This document shows, in pieces, positions 6,623-13,837 of a DNA stretch of 64,000 nt; positions within the stretch are counted from its first letter, which is position 1, and every line of letters begins with the position of its first letter. The stretch is from contig JAQTXD010000012.1 in NCBI GenBank assembly GCA_028688955.1, positions 1-64,000 of the forward strand, in the 5' to 3' direction. A program made the translations under genes and the position numbers. The notes beneath the pieces were generated by a model. It did not search any database. It was given only the letters and a program-made list of their open reading frames with translations, and had not been told where the DNA came from. The stretch comes from Desulfuromonadaceae bacterium (GTDB taxonomy: Bacteria > Desulfobacterota > Desulfuromonadia > Geobacterales > Pseudopelobacteraceae).

Positions 6623-7111
6623 ATGAACATTATCGAATGCACCATGCAGATGAAGAAAGAGACACTAGCCCATTACGAACGTCTCGCGGAAGCTGTGACA
6701 GATAAAGAGTTGAAGAGGCTTTTCAGTTTACTTGCAGCAGCTGAGGACGAACATGTTGGGAAACTTGGCGTATTAATGAGTAATCTGAGTAAATTTGATG
6801 TTGAAAACTTTGATACACTTGACGAGAAAATGTGTGTTTATAACCCTCATGTCGATCCACGCTTTCTGGCAGAATCGTTGAAAAATGATCCTGATGCCTA
6901 CCGACAGGTCGTCAGGGAAGAGGAAGACACAATCGATTTTTTTGATCATCTGAGTGATCAGGCTGAGAGTGGGCAGCTTAAGCGGATATGTCATCTTCTT
7001 GCCGACAAAGAGCGGGAGCACCTCGAGATGCTCGAAAACATCTATTTTTTTGTCGAGGAGCCCAGAACGTATCTTGAATGGGGCGAATTCAGTAACCTTA
7101 AAAGTCTGTAA
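6623..7111 (+). CDS. Rubrerythrin/ferritin-like diiron protein
   Basis: The 162-residue protein is a four-helix bundle with carboxylate/His pairs of the ferritin-like superfamily: YERLAEAV in helix 1, AAEDEH in helix 2, REEEDTIDF in helix 3 and DKEREHLEML in helix 4. It lacks the rubredoxin-like Cys4 domain of classical rubrerythrin. Stand-alone rubrerythrin-like domains in anaerobes usually reduce peroxide or store iron. The ATG at 6623 has the ribosome site GGGGGAAG; an upstream in-frame ATG at 6593 has none. A candidate promoter TTCAAA-17-TAGAAT lies at 6535-6563. The small Cys protein at 7130 follows closely and is probably co-transcribed. Confidence 0.82.
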   Translation: MNIIECTMQMKKETLAHYERLAEAVTDKELKRLFSLLAAAEDEHVGKLGVLMSNLSKFDVENFDTLDEKMCVYNPHVDPRFLAESLKNDPDAYRQVVREEEDTIDFFDHLSDQAESGQLKRICHLLADKEREHLEMLENIYFFVEEPRTYLEWGEFSNLKSL

Positions 7112-7129
7112 AAGAGGGGAGGCGATATT

Positions 7130-7330
7130 ATGAATGCAACAAATTACACGAAAGTATGTTACCGCACGGAGCAGCAGGATGAGGAGGTTCTTCTTCGCAA
7201 TACATGCAACGGTGAAACGGGTTATTCCTTTGGTTGTACGAATGAGGGAGAAACTGTTCAGGTGAGACTTATCAACGGCGAGTTGGACTCTTGGGGACGC
7301 GATGAATGTACGGAAAGCGAGACGGAATAG
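7130..7330 (+). CDS. Small Cys-containing protein of unknown function
   Basis: 66 residues behind a strong ribosome site (GAGGGGAGGCG), 18 bases after the rubrerythrin-like gene. Four cysteines are present (KVCYR, RNTCNG, FGCTN, DECTE) but not in CxxC pairs, and the protein is acidic with no signal peptide. The N-terminal pattern T-K-V-C also occurs at the start of the small protein at 12167-12322. No family is recognised; its position suggests a role together with the diiron protein. Confidence 0.6.
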   Translation: MNATNYTKVCYRTEQQDEEVLLRNTCNGETGYSFGCTNEGETVQVRLINGELDSWGRDECTESETE

Positions 7331-7399
7331 CGTAGACCGTGATTCAGATAACATCATGCACGGTGTCATGGCGGACGAAATCTGCGAGTTTGCAATTCG

Positions 7400-7872
7400 T
7401 TCGCCATCCATCGTTTCAGCATACTGAGCCCTGACGAGATAGCTGATCCAGCGCTCATGCACTCTCTTTCGGATGGGGATATCAGGAGGATTTACGGGTT
7501 CATGGTTCTTGCAAGGACCTTCGACCCGTGAGTGAACGCGCTGCAATGGGAGGGGAGGCACGCTGCCTATCCTCCTGAATTGGCCGGGAAGCCGCTCAGG
7601 TTGGGAGTGCCTTTGCCATTCGGGCAGGAGATCTGTTGACCCCGTCCTTACGTGGTGCGGGTGTTCAACTGACTCTCGGTTATTTTTCTGTTCCGATGGC
7701 TGTATTTTCCGACCCTGAAGTCGCCATGACGGGGCATACCCAGAGAAGTTCGAAGACGGTGGGTTTCGATTTTGTCGTAAATTGTATGCCGGCCAGTGCA
7801 GTTGCCAAAGCACATGTCGCCGGGATGACTAACAGGATACTCAAGATAAATGCCGACCGGGTTGCTCCATAA
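7400..7872 (+). pseudogene. Fused ruin of a pyruvate/acetoin dehydrogenase operon: E1-alpha start joined to E3 (lipoamide dehydrogenase) end
   Basis: Read in the frame beginning 7415, the sequence gives SLSDGDIRRIYGFMVLARTFDP, a TGA, and NALQWEGRHAAYPPELAGKP, the N-terminal pattern of thiamine-diphosphate-dependent E1-alpha subunits. After a frameshift near 7605-7615 it continues GSAFAIRAGDLLTPSLRGAGVQLTLGY, still E1-alpha. It then passes directly into VPMAVFSDPEVAMTGHTQ and a last segment typical of the C-terminal dimerisation domain of lipoamide dehydrogenase. Everything between, including E1-beta and E2, is gone. A stop, a frameshift and the internal deletion make it non-functional. It ends one base from the convergent zinc-ribbon gene. 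Confidence 0.72.
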
Positions 7873-7873
7873 A

Positions 7874-8041
7874 TTAGTTCGGCTGGTAATACATTGGTGG
7901 CAACTCTTTATGGCAGTTGCCGCACCGTCCCCGCTTGCCTTCCTTTTCTGTCGGAACCCTGTTTCTGGTTCCGCAAAAGTCACAGGTAATACCATAGTTT
8001 GACTTTTCAGCTCCTTCAGCAATGGTGCTGCTGCCGCACAA
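7874..8041 (-). CDS. Small zinc-ribbon protein, start uncertain
   Basis: The C-terminal 40 residues contain CDFCGTRNRVP and RCGNCHKELPP, two CxxC knuckles resembling the N-terminal zinc ribbon of thioredoxin 2 (TrxC), but no thioredoxin domain follows. The frame stays open upstream into the aconitase gene. The only NTG codon that makes a small protein is TTG at 8041 (55 residues), overlapping the aconitase end. A good ribosome site (AAGGAG, 8011-8016) is followed at 7995 by an ATG that is one base out of frame, so the original start may have been lost by a one-base change. It could be a stand-alone ribbon or a cut-down trxC. Confidence 0.5.
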   Translation of the reverse strand: MCGSSTIAEGAEKSNYGITCDFCGTRNRVPTEKEGKRGRCGNCHKELPPMYYQPN

Positions 8042-9953
8042 AGTTGAGTGTGCCGCCATCCAACAACTCTTGGCGCTGACGGTCTGAGACCTCCAAGAGA
8101 GTGATAATTTCGCGACCATTGACAAAGACCGGTATCTCAGTTGCACCGTTTTCAATGAGATGTCGTATGCCAGGAATGGAAATCTGATCACCCTGAACGA
8201 AAAGGTCTCTTTCATCTGGATGTTTGAAAACTAATGGTACAATGCCAAAGTTAACCAGATTGGCCTTATGGATACGGGCAAAACTTTTGACTATTTTGGT
8301 ACGAATCCCGAGATAGCGCGGTGCTATGGCGGCGTGCTCACGGGACGATCCTTGGCCGTAGTTCTCGCCAGCAATGACAATTCCATCGCCACTTGCCCTG
8401 GCTCGAGCAGGAAAATCTGCATCCACCTGTTCAAAAACATGCTCACTTATCGCCGGAATGTTGCTGCGCAGCGGCAGCACCGTATTTCCGGCAGGCATGA
8501 TGTGGTCGGTGGTTATATTGTCACCAAGCGTGATGACTACGGTAGCCCGAAGCGAATCAGGCAGCGCTTCGAATTCTGGAAACGGGATAATATTCGGACC
8601 GGTCTTGATTTCGACCGTAGATCTGTCATCGAGTGGAAAGATGATGCCGGAATCATCTAACAGATATTTTTCTGGGTTCTGTATCGCCGGATATGGTCTG
8701 TGTACCCCCATGCTGCGCGGGTCGGTAATAACTCCGCTTAATCCTGATGCAGCAGCGGTTTCCGGCGAACAGAGATATATCCTGTCACCTTTGGTGCCGC
8801 TCCGGCCGGGAAAATTGCGTGGAAAGGTACGGAGGCTGACCTGATCGGTTCCTGGTGCCTGCCCCATGCCGATACATCCGAGGCAGCCGGACTGATGGAT
8901 ACTGATGCCTGCCATCAACAGCATTAAAATACCGCCGTCCTGAGCAACATTTTCCAGTACCTGGCGGCTTCCCGGATTGACATGGAAGTGCACACCCGGT
9001 GCAACCCGGTTGCCATCCACCATCCGGCAGACGGTCATCAAATCACGGTATGATGAATTTACCGAACTTCCCACAATGACCTGGTCAACTTTCGTGCCGG
9101 CGACGTCACTTACTGCTACGACTTTGTCGGGGGCTGATGGACAGGCGATGAGTGGTTCTACTGTTGAGAGATCAATTTCATCGTACTCATCGTACGTCGC
9201 TCCCTCATCTGCCAACATAGGCTGCCAGCATGCGCCCCTTCCTTGTGAAACCAGAAATTCGCGTGTTCGCTCATCAGACGGGAAGATAGAAGAGGTTGCC
9301 CCCATTTCAGCCCCCATATTGCCGATGGTCGCACGGTCGGTAACGGAAAGAGATCCCACTCCGGGACCGTAATACTCAATAACTTTCCCTACGCCCCCTT
9401 TTACGGTATGCCGCCGCAACATTTCCAGAATCACATCTTTACCTGAAACCCAATCGGGCAGAGTGCCGGTCAGCTTAACCCCCATAACCTTCGGACTGGG
9501 CAGGCTGAACGGATGCCCGGCCATCGCCAGAGCGACATCCAAACCACCGGCACCGATCGCAAGCATAGACAGGCCGGCAGCCGTCGGTGAATGAGAATCT
9601 GCACCGAGAAGCGTTGCGCCCGGAACTCCGAAGCGTTCCAGATGCACCTGATGTGATACCCCGTTGCCCGGTTTGGATAGATGTATGCCATATTTCATAG
9701 CTGCCGATGTCATAAAAACATGGTCATCGGCATTCTTGTAATCGGTCTGCAACAGGTTATGGTCAATATATTGTGCCGCCAAGCCGACCTTTACCCGAGG
9801 TAATCCCATGGCGATAAATTCCAGCATCGCTATGGTTCCGGTGGCATCCTGCAACAGAGTATGGTCAATTGTGATTGATATTTCGGTATCTGGAATCAGC
9901 GTTCCAGCAACCAGGTGAGATTCCAGAATCTTGGTAGTAAGGTTCCTTTTCAT
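8016..9953 (-). CDS. Aconitate hydratase, short Aquifex-type
   Basis: The 645-residue enzyme interconverts citrate and isocitrate in the TCA cycle. It shows aconitase motifs in order: GADSHSPTAAG, the cluster region SGCLGCIGMG (Cys357 and Cys360), LCSPETAAASG, then the swivelling domain with GENYGQGSSREHAA. At about 645 residues it is shorter than AcnA (near 890) and matches the compact family first seen in Aquifex and common in Geobacter relatives. In the usual GSCTNS box, which supplies the first [4Fe-4S] ligand, the sequence is GSSVNS (Ser297). The ATG at 9953 with upstream AAAGGTGGTGG is preferred to an upstream ATG at 10034. Homoaconitase or isopropylmalate isomerase activity cannot be excluded. 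Confidence 0.88.
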   Translation of the reverse strand: MKRNLTTKILESHLVAGTLIPDTEISITIDHTLLQDATGTIAMLEFIAMGLPRVKVGLAAQYIDHNLLQTDYKNADDHVFMTSAAMKYGIHLSKPGNGVSHQVHLERFGVPGATLLGADSHSPTAAGLSMLAIGAGGLDVALAMAGHPFSLPSPKVMGVKLTGTLPDWVSGKDVILEMLRRHTVKGGVGKVIEYYGPGVGSLSVTDRATIGNMGAEMGATSSIFPSDERTREFLVSQGRGACWQPMLADEGATYDEYDEIDLSTVEPLIACPSAPDKVVAVSDVAGTKVDQVIVGSSVNSSYRDLMTVCRMVDGNRVAPGVHFHVNPGSRQVLENVAQDGGILMLLMAGISIHQSGCLGCIGMGQAPGTDQVSLRTFPRNFPGRSGTKGDRIYLCSPETAAASGLSGVITDPRSMGVHRPYPAIQNPEKYLLDDSGIIFPLDDRSTVEIKTGPNIIPFPEFEALPDSLRATVVITLGDNITTDHIMPAGNTVLPLRSNIPAISEHVFEQVDADFPARARASGDGIVIAGENYGQGSSREHAAIAPRYLGIRTKIVKSFARIHKANLVNFGIVPLVFKHPDERDLFVQGDQISIPGIRHLIENGATEIPVFVNGREIITLLEVSDRQRQELLDGGTLNFVRQQHHC

Positions 9954-10098
9954 ATTCGCCACCACCTTTCTTCTCTCTGGATTATACTCCTGTTGACAAA
10001 TGGTGAGCAGCGCTAATTTTGTATAGTGATTCACAATGGCGTGAGATTATATTGGCCGGTATGTTGGGTATTCCACTGGATATTGATACTATGAACCT

Positions 10099-10578
10099 AT
10101 GAATGAATATCAGTTTCTTACCACCTGGCGTGTTACCGCACCTCTTGATCAGGTCTGGGAGGCAATCTATCATTCGGAAAATTGGCCGAAATGGTGGCCT
10201 GGGCTTTTACGTGTAGTCGAACTAGAACGGGGAGATGGCAATGGTATCGGCAATCTGCGACGCTATAGCTGGAGAGGGATGCTCCCTTACCGATTGGTTT
10301 TTGACATCCGCACCACCCGGATCGAGCGACCGTATTTGCTTGCCGGTACTGCCAGTGGTGACCTGGCTGGAGTTGGAGTGTGGCACTTCTGTGAAGAGAA
10401 TGGAGGTGTTGTGGTGCAGTACGAATGGCTGGTGTCAACTCAGAAAAAATGGATGAATATCCTCACCCCGCTTGCTCGGCCGCTTTTCCGCTGGAATCAC
10501 GATCAGGTTATGCGCAGGGGAAAAGCAGGGCTGACCAGATATCTTGAAAACCACCAGACAAAATCAGGTCAGGCTTAG
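10099..10578 (+). CDS. SRPBCC (START-like) domain protein
   Basis: The 159-residue protein fits the helix-grip SRPBCC fold throughout. It begins with a beta strand and APLDQVWEAIYHSENWPKWWPG, typical of polyketide cyclase/dehydrase-like members, then a strand with RRYSWRGMLPYRLVF, and closes with a long C-terminal helix. Such proteins bind hydrophobic ligands in a cavity; the ligand is unknown. It is divergent from aconitase, with 145 bases between. No strong ribosome site is visible before the ATG. Confidence 0.75.
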   Translation: MNEYQFLTTWRVTAPLDQVWEAIYHSENWPKWWPGLLRVVELERGDGNGIGNLRRYSWRGMLPYRLVFDIRTTRIERPYLLAGTASGDLAGVGVWHFCEENGGVVVQYEWLVSTQKKWMNILTPLARPLFRWNHDQVMRRGKAGLTRYLENHQTKSGQA

Positions 10579-10700
10579 AGCTGAAAATTTCAGCAACAAG
10601 TTCCGGGTTGAGTTCCAACTCTCCCATCAATTCTTCTTCGACTACAGTATCATTGATATCATAGGAGAGAGTTTTGAGCGGCAGCATGGTGGTCTTGCCA

Positions 10701-11132
10701 CTATTCAACAACCTCCAGAACACCTTCCATCCCCTTTTCACGGTGACTTTGAAAAAAGAGGAGTTTTTTATTGCAGTAAAATGGATAACTGCCGACCTTT
10801 GTTGGGGTGAAACGAATAACCGTGGCTTCATTCTCCATCGGTGCGTCAAAAACGATTCCTGCTTCAGGTGCGGAAACGATTATATTGTGCGGGACAATTC
10901 CCGGTTCTTTGCGAATCTTCAGTTCTACCGGAATATTGACTTTGAGGATAATCCGGTTCGGGGTGAAAAAATAGCTACCACCAACAATCTCTGCCTTTTG
11001 TAACGAGTCCGCGGCAACAATTGCCTGGAAAGCTTTGGTCGGAGCTGACTGATCTTCACCATTTACAATGCCTGCGATCGCTGTCAGCAAAAGAATTCCT
11101 GTCACTGAGAACATTAAATTTCTGAATTTCAT
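10701..11132 (-). CDS. Periplasmic cupredoxin-like protein
   Basis: The 143-residue protein has an N-terminal signal peptide (FSVTGILLLTAIAGIVNGED, cleavage near residue 26) and one cupredoxin-like beta domain. Possible type 1 copper ligands appear in order: His in GIVPHNIIV, Cys in YPFYCNKK, His in FQSHREKGM and the Met after it. The spacing between Cys and the last His is longer than in classical cupredoxins, so copper binding is plausible but unproved. Start: ATG at 11132, seven bases behind AGGAGAT; a second ATG two codons earlier is too close to the ribosome site. It is transcribed alone. Confidence 0.75.
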   Translation of the reverse strand: MKFRNLMFSVTGILLLTAIAGIVNGEDQSAPTKAFQAIVAADSLQKAEIVGGSYFFTPNRIILKVNIPVELKIRKEPGIVPHNIIVSAPEAGIVFDAPMENEATVIRFTPTKVGSYPFYCNKKLLFFQSHREKGMEGVLEVVE

Positions 11133-11445
11133 GACCATATCTCCTGTTTATGGTGAATCATGTATCTTATTAATGGTTTTTACATTTTTATAATTGCCAG
11201 CGTACGTCGTAACGTACAAACCAATTTATCCTGTTCGTTGTAACTCTTGATATCCCACATTTGCGTCTTTGTACCACTATGAACCGGTGTGGCTATGCCG
11301 GCTACCCACCCACCGGAAACATGACGGAAGTGATTGGCTATTTCCTACCCCTTGTTTGCAAAGCAAATTAGCAAACGCAAGCCAGAGATGTTTCCGTATG
11401 AAACGAATACTCCGATATTCACATACTTTGACTCCCGTTGTCAGA
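11133..11445. other. Intergenic leader region, no gene seen
   Basis: The 5' region of the cupredoxin-like gene. It contains an imperfect inverted repeat (CCGGTGTGG near 11283 against CCACCGG near 11314) and on the minus strand the string GACGCAAA. The conserved parts of a known riboswitch could not be matched. No promoter is clear. Confidence 0.35.
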
Positions 11446-11652
11446 TCACCGATGTTTGTGGCTGAATTCTCTAAAACTCGAATTGTGGACATTTTTGGGT
11501 ATTTTAACATCTGAATGTTTCCAGACCATTTCAGACAGTTTGTTTTCAAGCGGATATAAAATTATTGCCAACAAGAAGATGACAACAAATGCACAAAAAA
11601 ACATGCCCAGCATTTCAAATGAGGCAACTATTGCATCAACAAATATCTTCAT
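11446..11652 (-). CDS. Small single-pass membrane protein
   Basis: 68 residues from an ATG at 11652 with an excellent ribosome site (AAAGGAGG, seven bases away). Residues 12-38 form one hydrophobic segment (MLGMFFCAFVVIFLLAIILY) preceded by a short amphipathic helix, and the tail is basic and hydrophilic. No family is recognised. An in-frame ATG at 11736 would add 28 residues but has no ribosome site. Confidence 0.6.
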   Translation of the reverse strand: MKIFVDAIVASFEMLGMFFCAFVVIFLLAIILYPLENKLSEMVWKHSDVKIPKNVHNSSFREFSHKHR

Positions 11653-11750
11653 GGCATGCCTCCTTTCTGAAGCACCTCCAACGCTTACATTATACGCCAA
11701 TAGATGAAAGTGAATGAATAGTTTTTTGGTATTCAAAGGACCGCATATAG

Positions 11751-11779
11751 TTTACTAATTTGCTCATATTTGATATAAT
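11751..11779 (+). promoter_or_regulatory. Candidate sigma-70 promoter of the secreted small protein gene
   Basis: TTTACT (11751-11756) and a perfect TATAAT (11774-11779) are separated by 17 bases, 39 bases before the ATG at 11818. The -35 box matches four of six consensus positions. Confidence 0.55.
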
Positions 11780-11817
11780 TTAATCGTAAAACAACGAACT
11801 CACAGAAGGAGTCAACC

Positions 11818-12141
11818 ATGAAAAGCGTACTTATGGCGGTAACGGTGGTGGCGTCCTTGTTTTTTTCTATAACAGCTTTTGCTGAGGAGAAATCGACTGG
11901 AACATTTGGTGGCTATGGTCAGTACGATGACTATGGCCTGTCAGGCATGAAGGATCAGTGCCTGATCGTAGCGGAAAATTGTATTGGTGGAGATGATTCC
12001 GTCTTAAAGAGGGTAGAACGACTCAACAATGAGATTAGCAAGGGGGCGGATGTATATACCCCAGAGGAGTTGAAAAACTTTCAGGAACAGCTGAACTGGA
12101 TTTATTATGAAAGTAACGATTTTCCTGCGGTTCGACTGTAG
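11818..12141 (+). CDS. Small secreted protein of unknown function
   Basis: 107 residues behind the ribosome site AGAAGGAG. A clear signal peptide (MKSVLMAVTVVASLFFSITAFA, cleavage after AFA) leads into a Gly/Tyr-rich stretch, a CLIVAENC pair of cysteines that could form a disulfide, and a helical acidic C-terminus ending in NDFPAVRL. No family is recognised, though short exported proteins of this kind are common in Geobacter relatives. A small Cys protein (12167) follows after 25 bases, likely in the same transcript. Confidence 0.7.
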   Translation: MKSVLMAVTVVASLFFSITAFAEEKSTGTFGGYGQYDDYGLSGMKDQCLIVAENCIGGDDSVLKRVERLNNEISKGADVYTPEELKNFQEQLNWIYYESNDFPAVRL

Positions 12142-12166
12142 TTAAAGACGAAAGGTGGTGGATATC

Positions 12167-12322
12167 ATGCGAGGTAGTACAACTAAAGTATGTGCCGTAA
12201 CTGATATACGGGTGCTGGATAAATTGACAGAAAATGCCGAGGTCACCTGTGCCAGATGTGGAGCAAAAGCTCACAGCAAATCCAATGTGTGTGATCCGGT
12301 ACCATTTGAGCCAGATCATTAG
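12167..12322 (+). CDS. Small CxxC protein, probable zinc ribbon-like
   Basis: A 51-codon gene behind a good ribosome site (AAAGGTGGTGG). The product starts MRGSTTKVC and ends with TCARCGAKAHSKSNVCDP, so it has a CxxC pair and two further Cys that could bind zinc. The opening T-K-V-C pattern resembles the 66-residue protein at 7130. It sits 25 bases behind the secreted protein gene. The ribosome site, length and Cys pattern support a real gene. Function unknown. Confidence 0.6.
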   Translation: MRGSTTKVCAVTDIRVLDKLTENAEVTCARCGAKAHSKSNVCDPVPFEPDH

Positions 12323-12350
12323 TGGGAGATGGTGGTAATTTTAGAAAAGG

Positions 12351-12378
12351 GGGATGCGAATCATGCATCCCTCTTTGT
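12351..12378 (+). terminator. Hairpin behind the small Cys protein gene, weak intrinsic terminator
   Basis: GGGATGC (12351-12357) pairs perfectly with GCATCCC (12365-12371) around a seven-base loop, followed by a T-rich but interrupted run TCTTTGTGTT. It lies 29 bases after the stop of the 12167 gene, the right place to end that transcript. Confidence 0.5.
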
Positions 12379-12467
12379 GTTGGTGGCGAGACAAATCGAA
12401 CCCTACTCTGCACTATTCTGGCACTCTTCGAGTGAATACAAAAATGCATCCCCTCAAAAAAAGTCAT

Positions 12468-12878
12468 TCACCTGCCACCAAGAGACGTCCTTTTCTTGTT
12501 AATGAGGGAGTCAATACTCCACAATCCGCCTCCCTGGGTGGCAATGAACAAGAAGACAAAGCAGTAAAGTGCCGCCGGTTCACCATTGTTCACAATCGGA
12601 AGTAACGCTTTTGTTCCGTGTGCCATCCAATACGCACACGCCATCAGGCCACTCGCAAGAAAGGCCGCCCAGTGGGTAAACAACCCTATCATAATGAGTG
12701 CCCCGCCAAAGAATTCAATCGGTCCTGCTATATAGATAATGAATGCGGGAACCCCTGGAGGCATCCCTTCAGGAAAGCCGAACAGTTTCTGCACGCCATG
12801 CCAGAGAAACAGAAACCCCACCACAAATCTCATAAGAGCATAGCAGTGTGAATTATACGCGGACAAAATTGATGTCAT
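12468..12878 (-). CDS. DoxX family membrane protein
   Basis: The 136-residue protein has four hydrophobic helices and the DoxX pattern: FVVGFLFLWHGVQKLFG near the start, IAGPIEFFGGALIMIGLFT in helix 2, AYWMAHGTKALLP, and a final helix. DoxX/DoxD proteins are small inner-membrane proteins linked to quinone-dependent thiosulfate oxidation in archaea and to redox stress in bacteria; the role here is not known. The second ATG (12878), seven bases behind GAGGAGG, is chosen because the first ATG directly abuts the ribosome site. Confidence 0.82.
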   Translation of the reverse strand: MTSILSAYNSHCYALMRFVVGFLFLWHGVQKLFGFPEGMPPGVPAFIIYIAGPIEFFGGALIMIGLFTHWAAFLASGLMACAYWMAHGTKALLPIVNNGEPAALYCFVFLFIATQGGGLWSIDSLINKKRTSLGGR

Positions 12879-13140
12879 TGCCATACCTCCTCTTGATATT
12901 CAGTCTCTGCGACTACAGGATAATTTTAGTCCTGAATGCTGAATTTATCAATAGTCGCTCTCCCCCCATTTTCTCAAATTCAGGAATCCACACGTGACAT
13001 TCATTATTGAAGAAAAATACTACTACTCATCATCACCAACAGGAGTATAATTGTCCCATATCAACAAGTCTTGTCTGAGAGGTGTCTGGACCGGTACTGA
13101 AGGCTCTTCAGAGCGGATTGGAGGCATAATCGTGTGAGAA

Positions 13141-13751
13141 ATTACCGGAGCATCAGGACATATAGGTAGCAAAGCAGCAGAGTTATTGTTATCACGAAAA
13201 GAAAGAGTAAGGGTTATCGGCAGGGAGGCATCACACCTGCGCGGGTTAATTGATAAGGGGGCAGAGATCGTGATTGGCGATATGCTGACACTCCCCTCCT
13301 CATAGATGTCTTTACTGGTGCGAGCGCCGTGTTCATTATGATCCCCCCGAATTATACCGCAGTTAATTTCAGGAAATACCAGAAGGATATTGGTGAAAGT
13401 ATCGCCTGTGCCGTATCGAAAAGCGGTGTTAAACATGCGGTGAACTTGAGTAGTCAGGGCGCCGAACTGCCGGGAGGCACAGGTCCCATACTGGGTCTGC
13501 GTGATCAGGAGCAGCGGCTGAACAGTCTATCAGCGGTTAATGTACTGCATCTGCGCCCCGTCTACTTTATGGAAAATCTGTTGTCAAATATTCCGCTCAT
13601 TCATCAGATGGGGATTGCCGGTTCGCCAGTGCGGGGTGATCAGAAGTTTGCCATGATTGCCACAAAGGACATCGCCGCCAAGGTTGCTGAACATCTGATC
13701 AGACGAGACTTCACCGGCAAATCAGTATACCTGGAATCATGGATTTTCTGA
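13141..13751 (+). pseudogene. NmrA-like NAD(P)-binding reductase, frameshifted and truncated
   Basis: In the frame starting at 13141 the translation gives ITGASGHIGSKAAELLLS, with the Rossmann GxxGxxG, and then LRGLIDKGAEIVIGDML. Near 13290 the homology moves to another frame (LIDVFTGASAVFIMIPP), which continues to a stop at 13751 through VNLSSQGAELPGGTG and FAMIATKDIAAKVAEHL. The codon before the Rossmann strand is preceded by an in-frame TGA, so the start is lost. The end also stops early compared with NmrA/QOR2-type reductases of about 280 residues. It is a decayed gene with one frameshift, a missing start and a missing C-terminus. Confidence 0.75.
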
Positions 13752-13837
13752 ATCATCAAGGGGACACTGGGTGATGGCAGGATGCAACTTCGATATGCAT
13801 CTGAGTCCAATGTTTTTATTCCAGCCAACAGTATAGC

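Noticed and set aside
6773..7813. Long minus-strand open frame of 346 codons
   Set aside because: It lies antisense to the rubrerythrin-like gene, the small Cys gene and the dehydrogenase remnant, has low-complexity Leu/Ser/Arg content and no ribosome site; the plus-strand genes explain the region.
11200..11330. GEMM-type (cyclic di-GMP) riboswitch before the cupredoxin gene
   Set aside because: Only GACGCAAA on the minus strand matches; the GGCAAACC-type partner segment and the receptor helix could not be found.
13023..13436. Minus-strand frame of 137 codons
   Set aside because: It is antisense to the NmrA pseudogene and has no family pattern or ribosome site.
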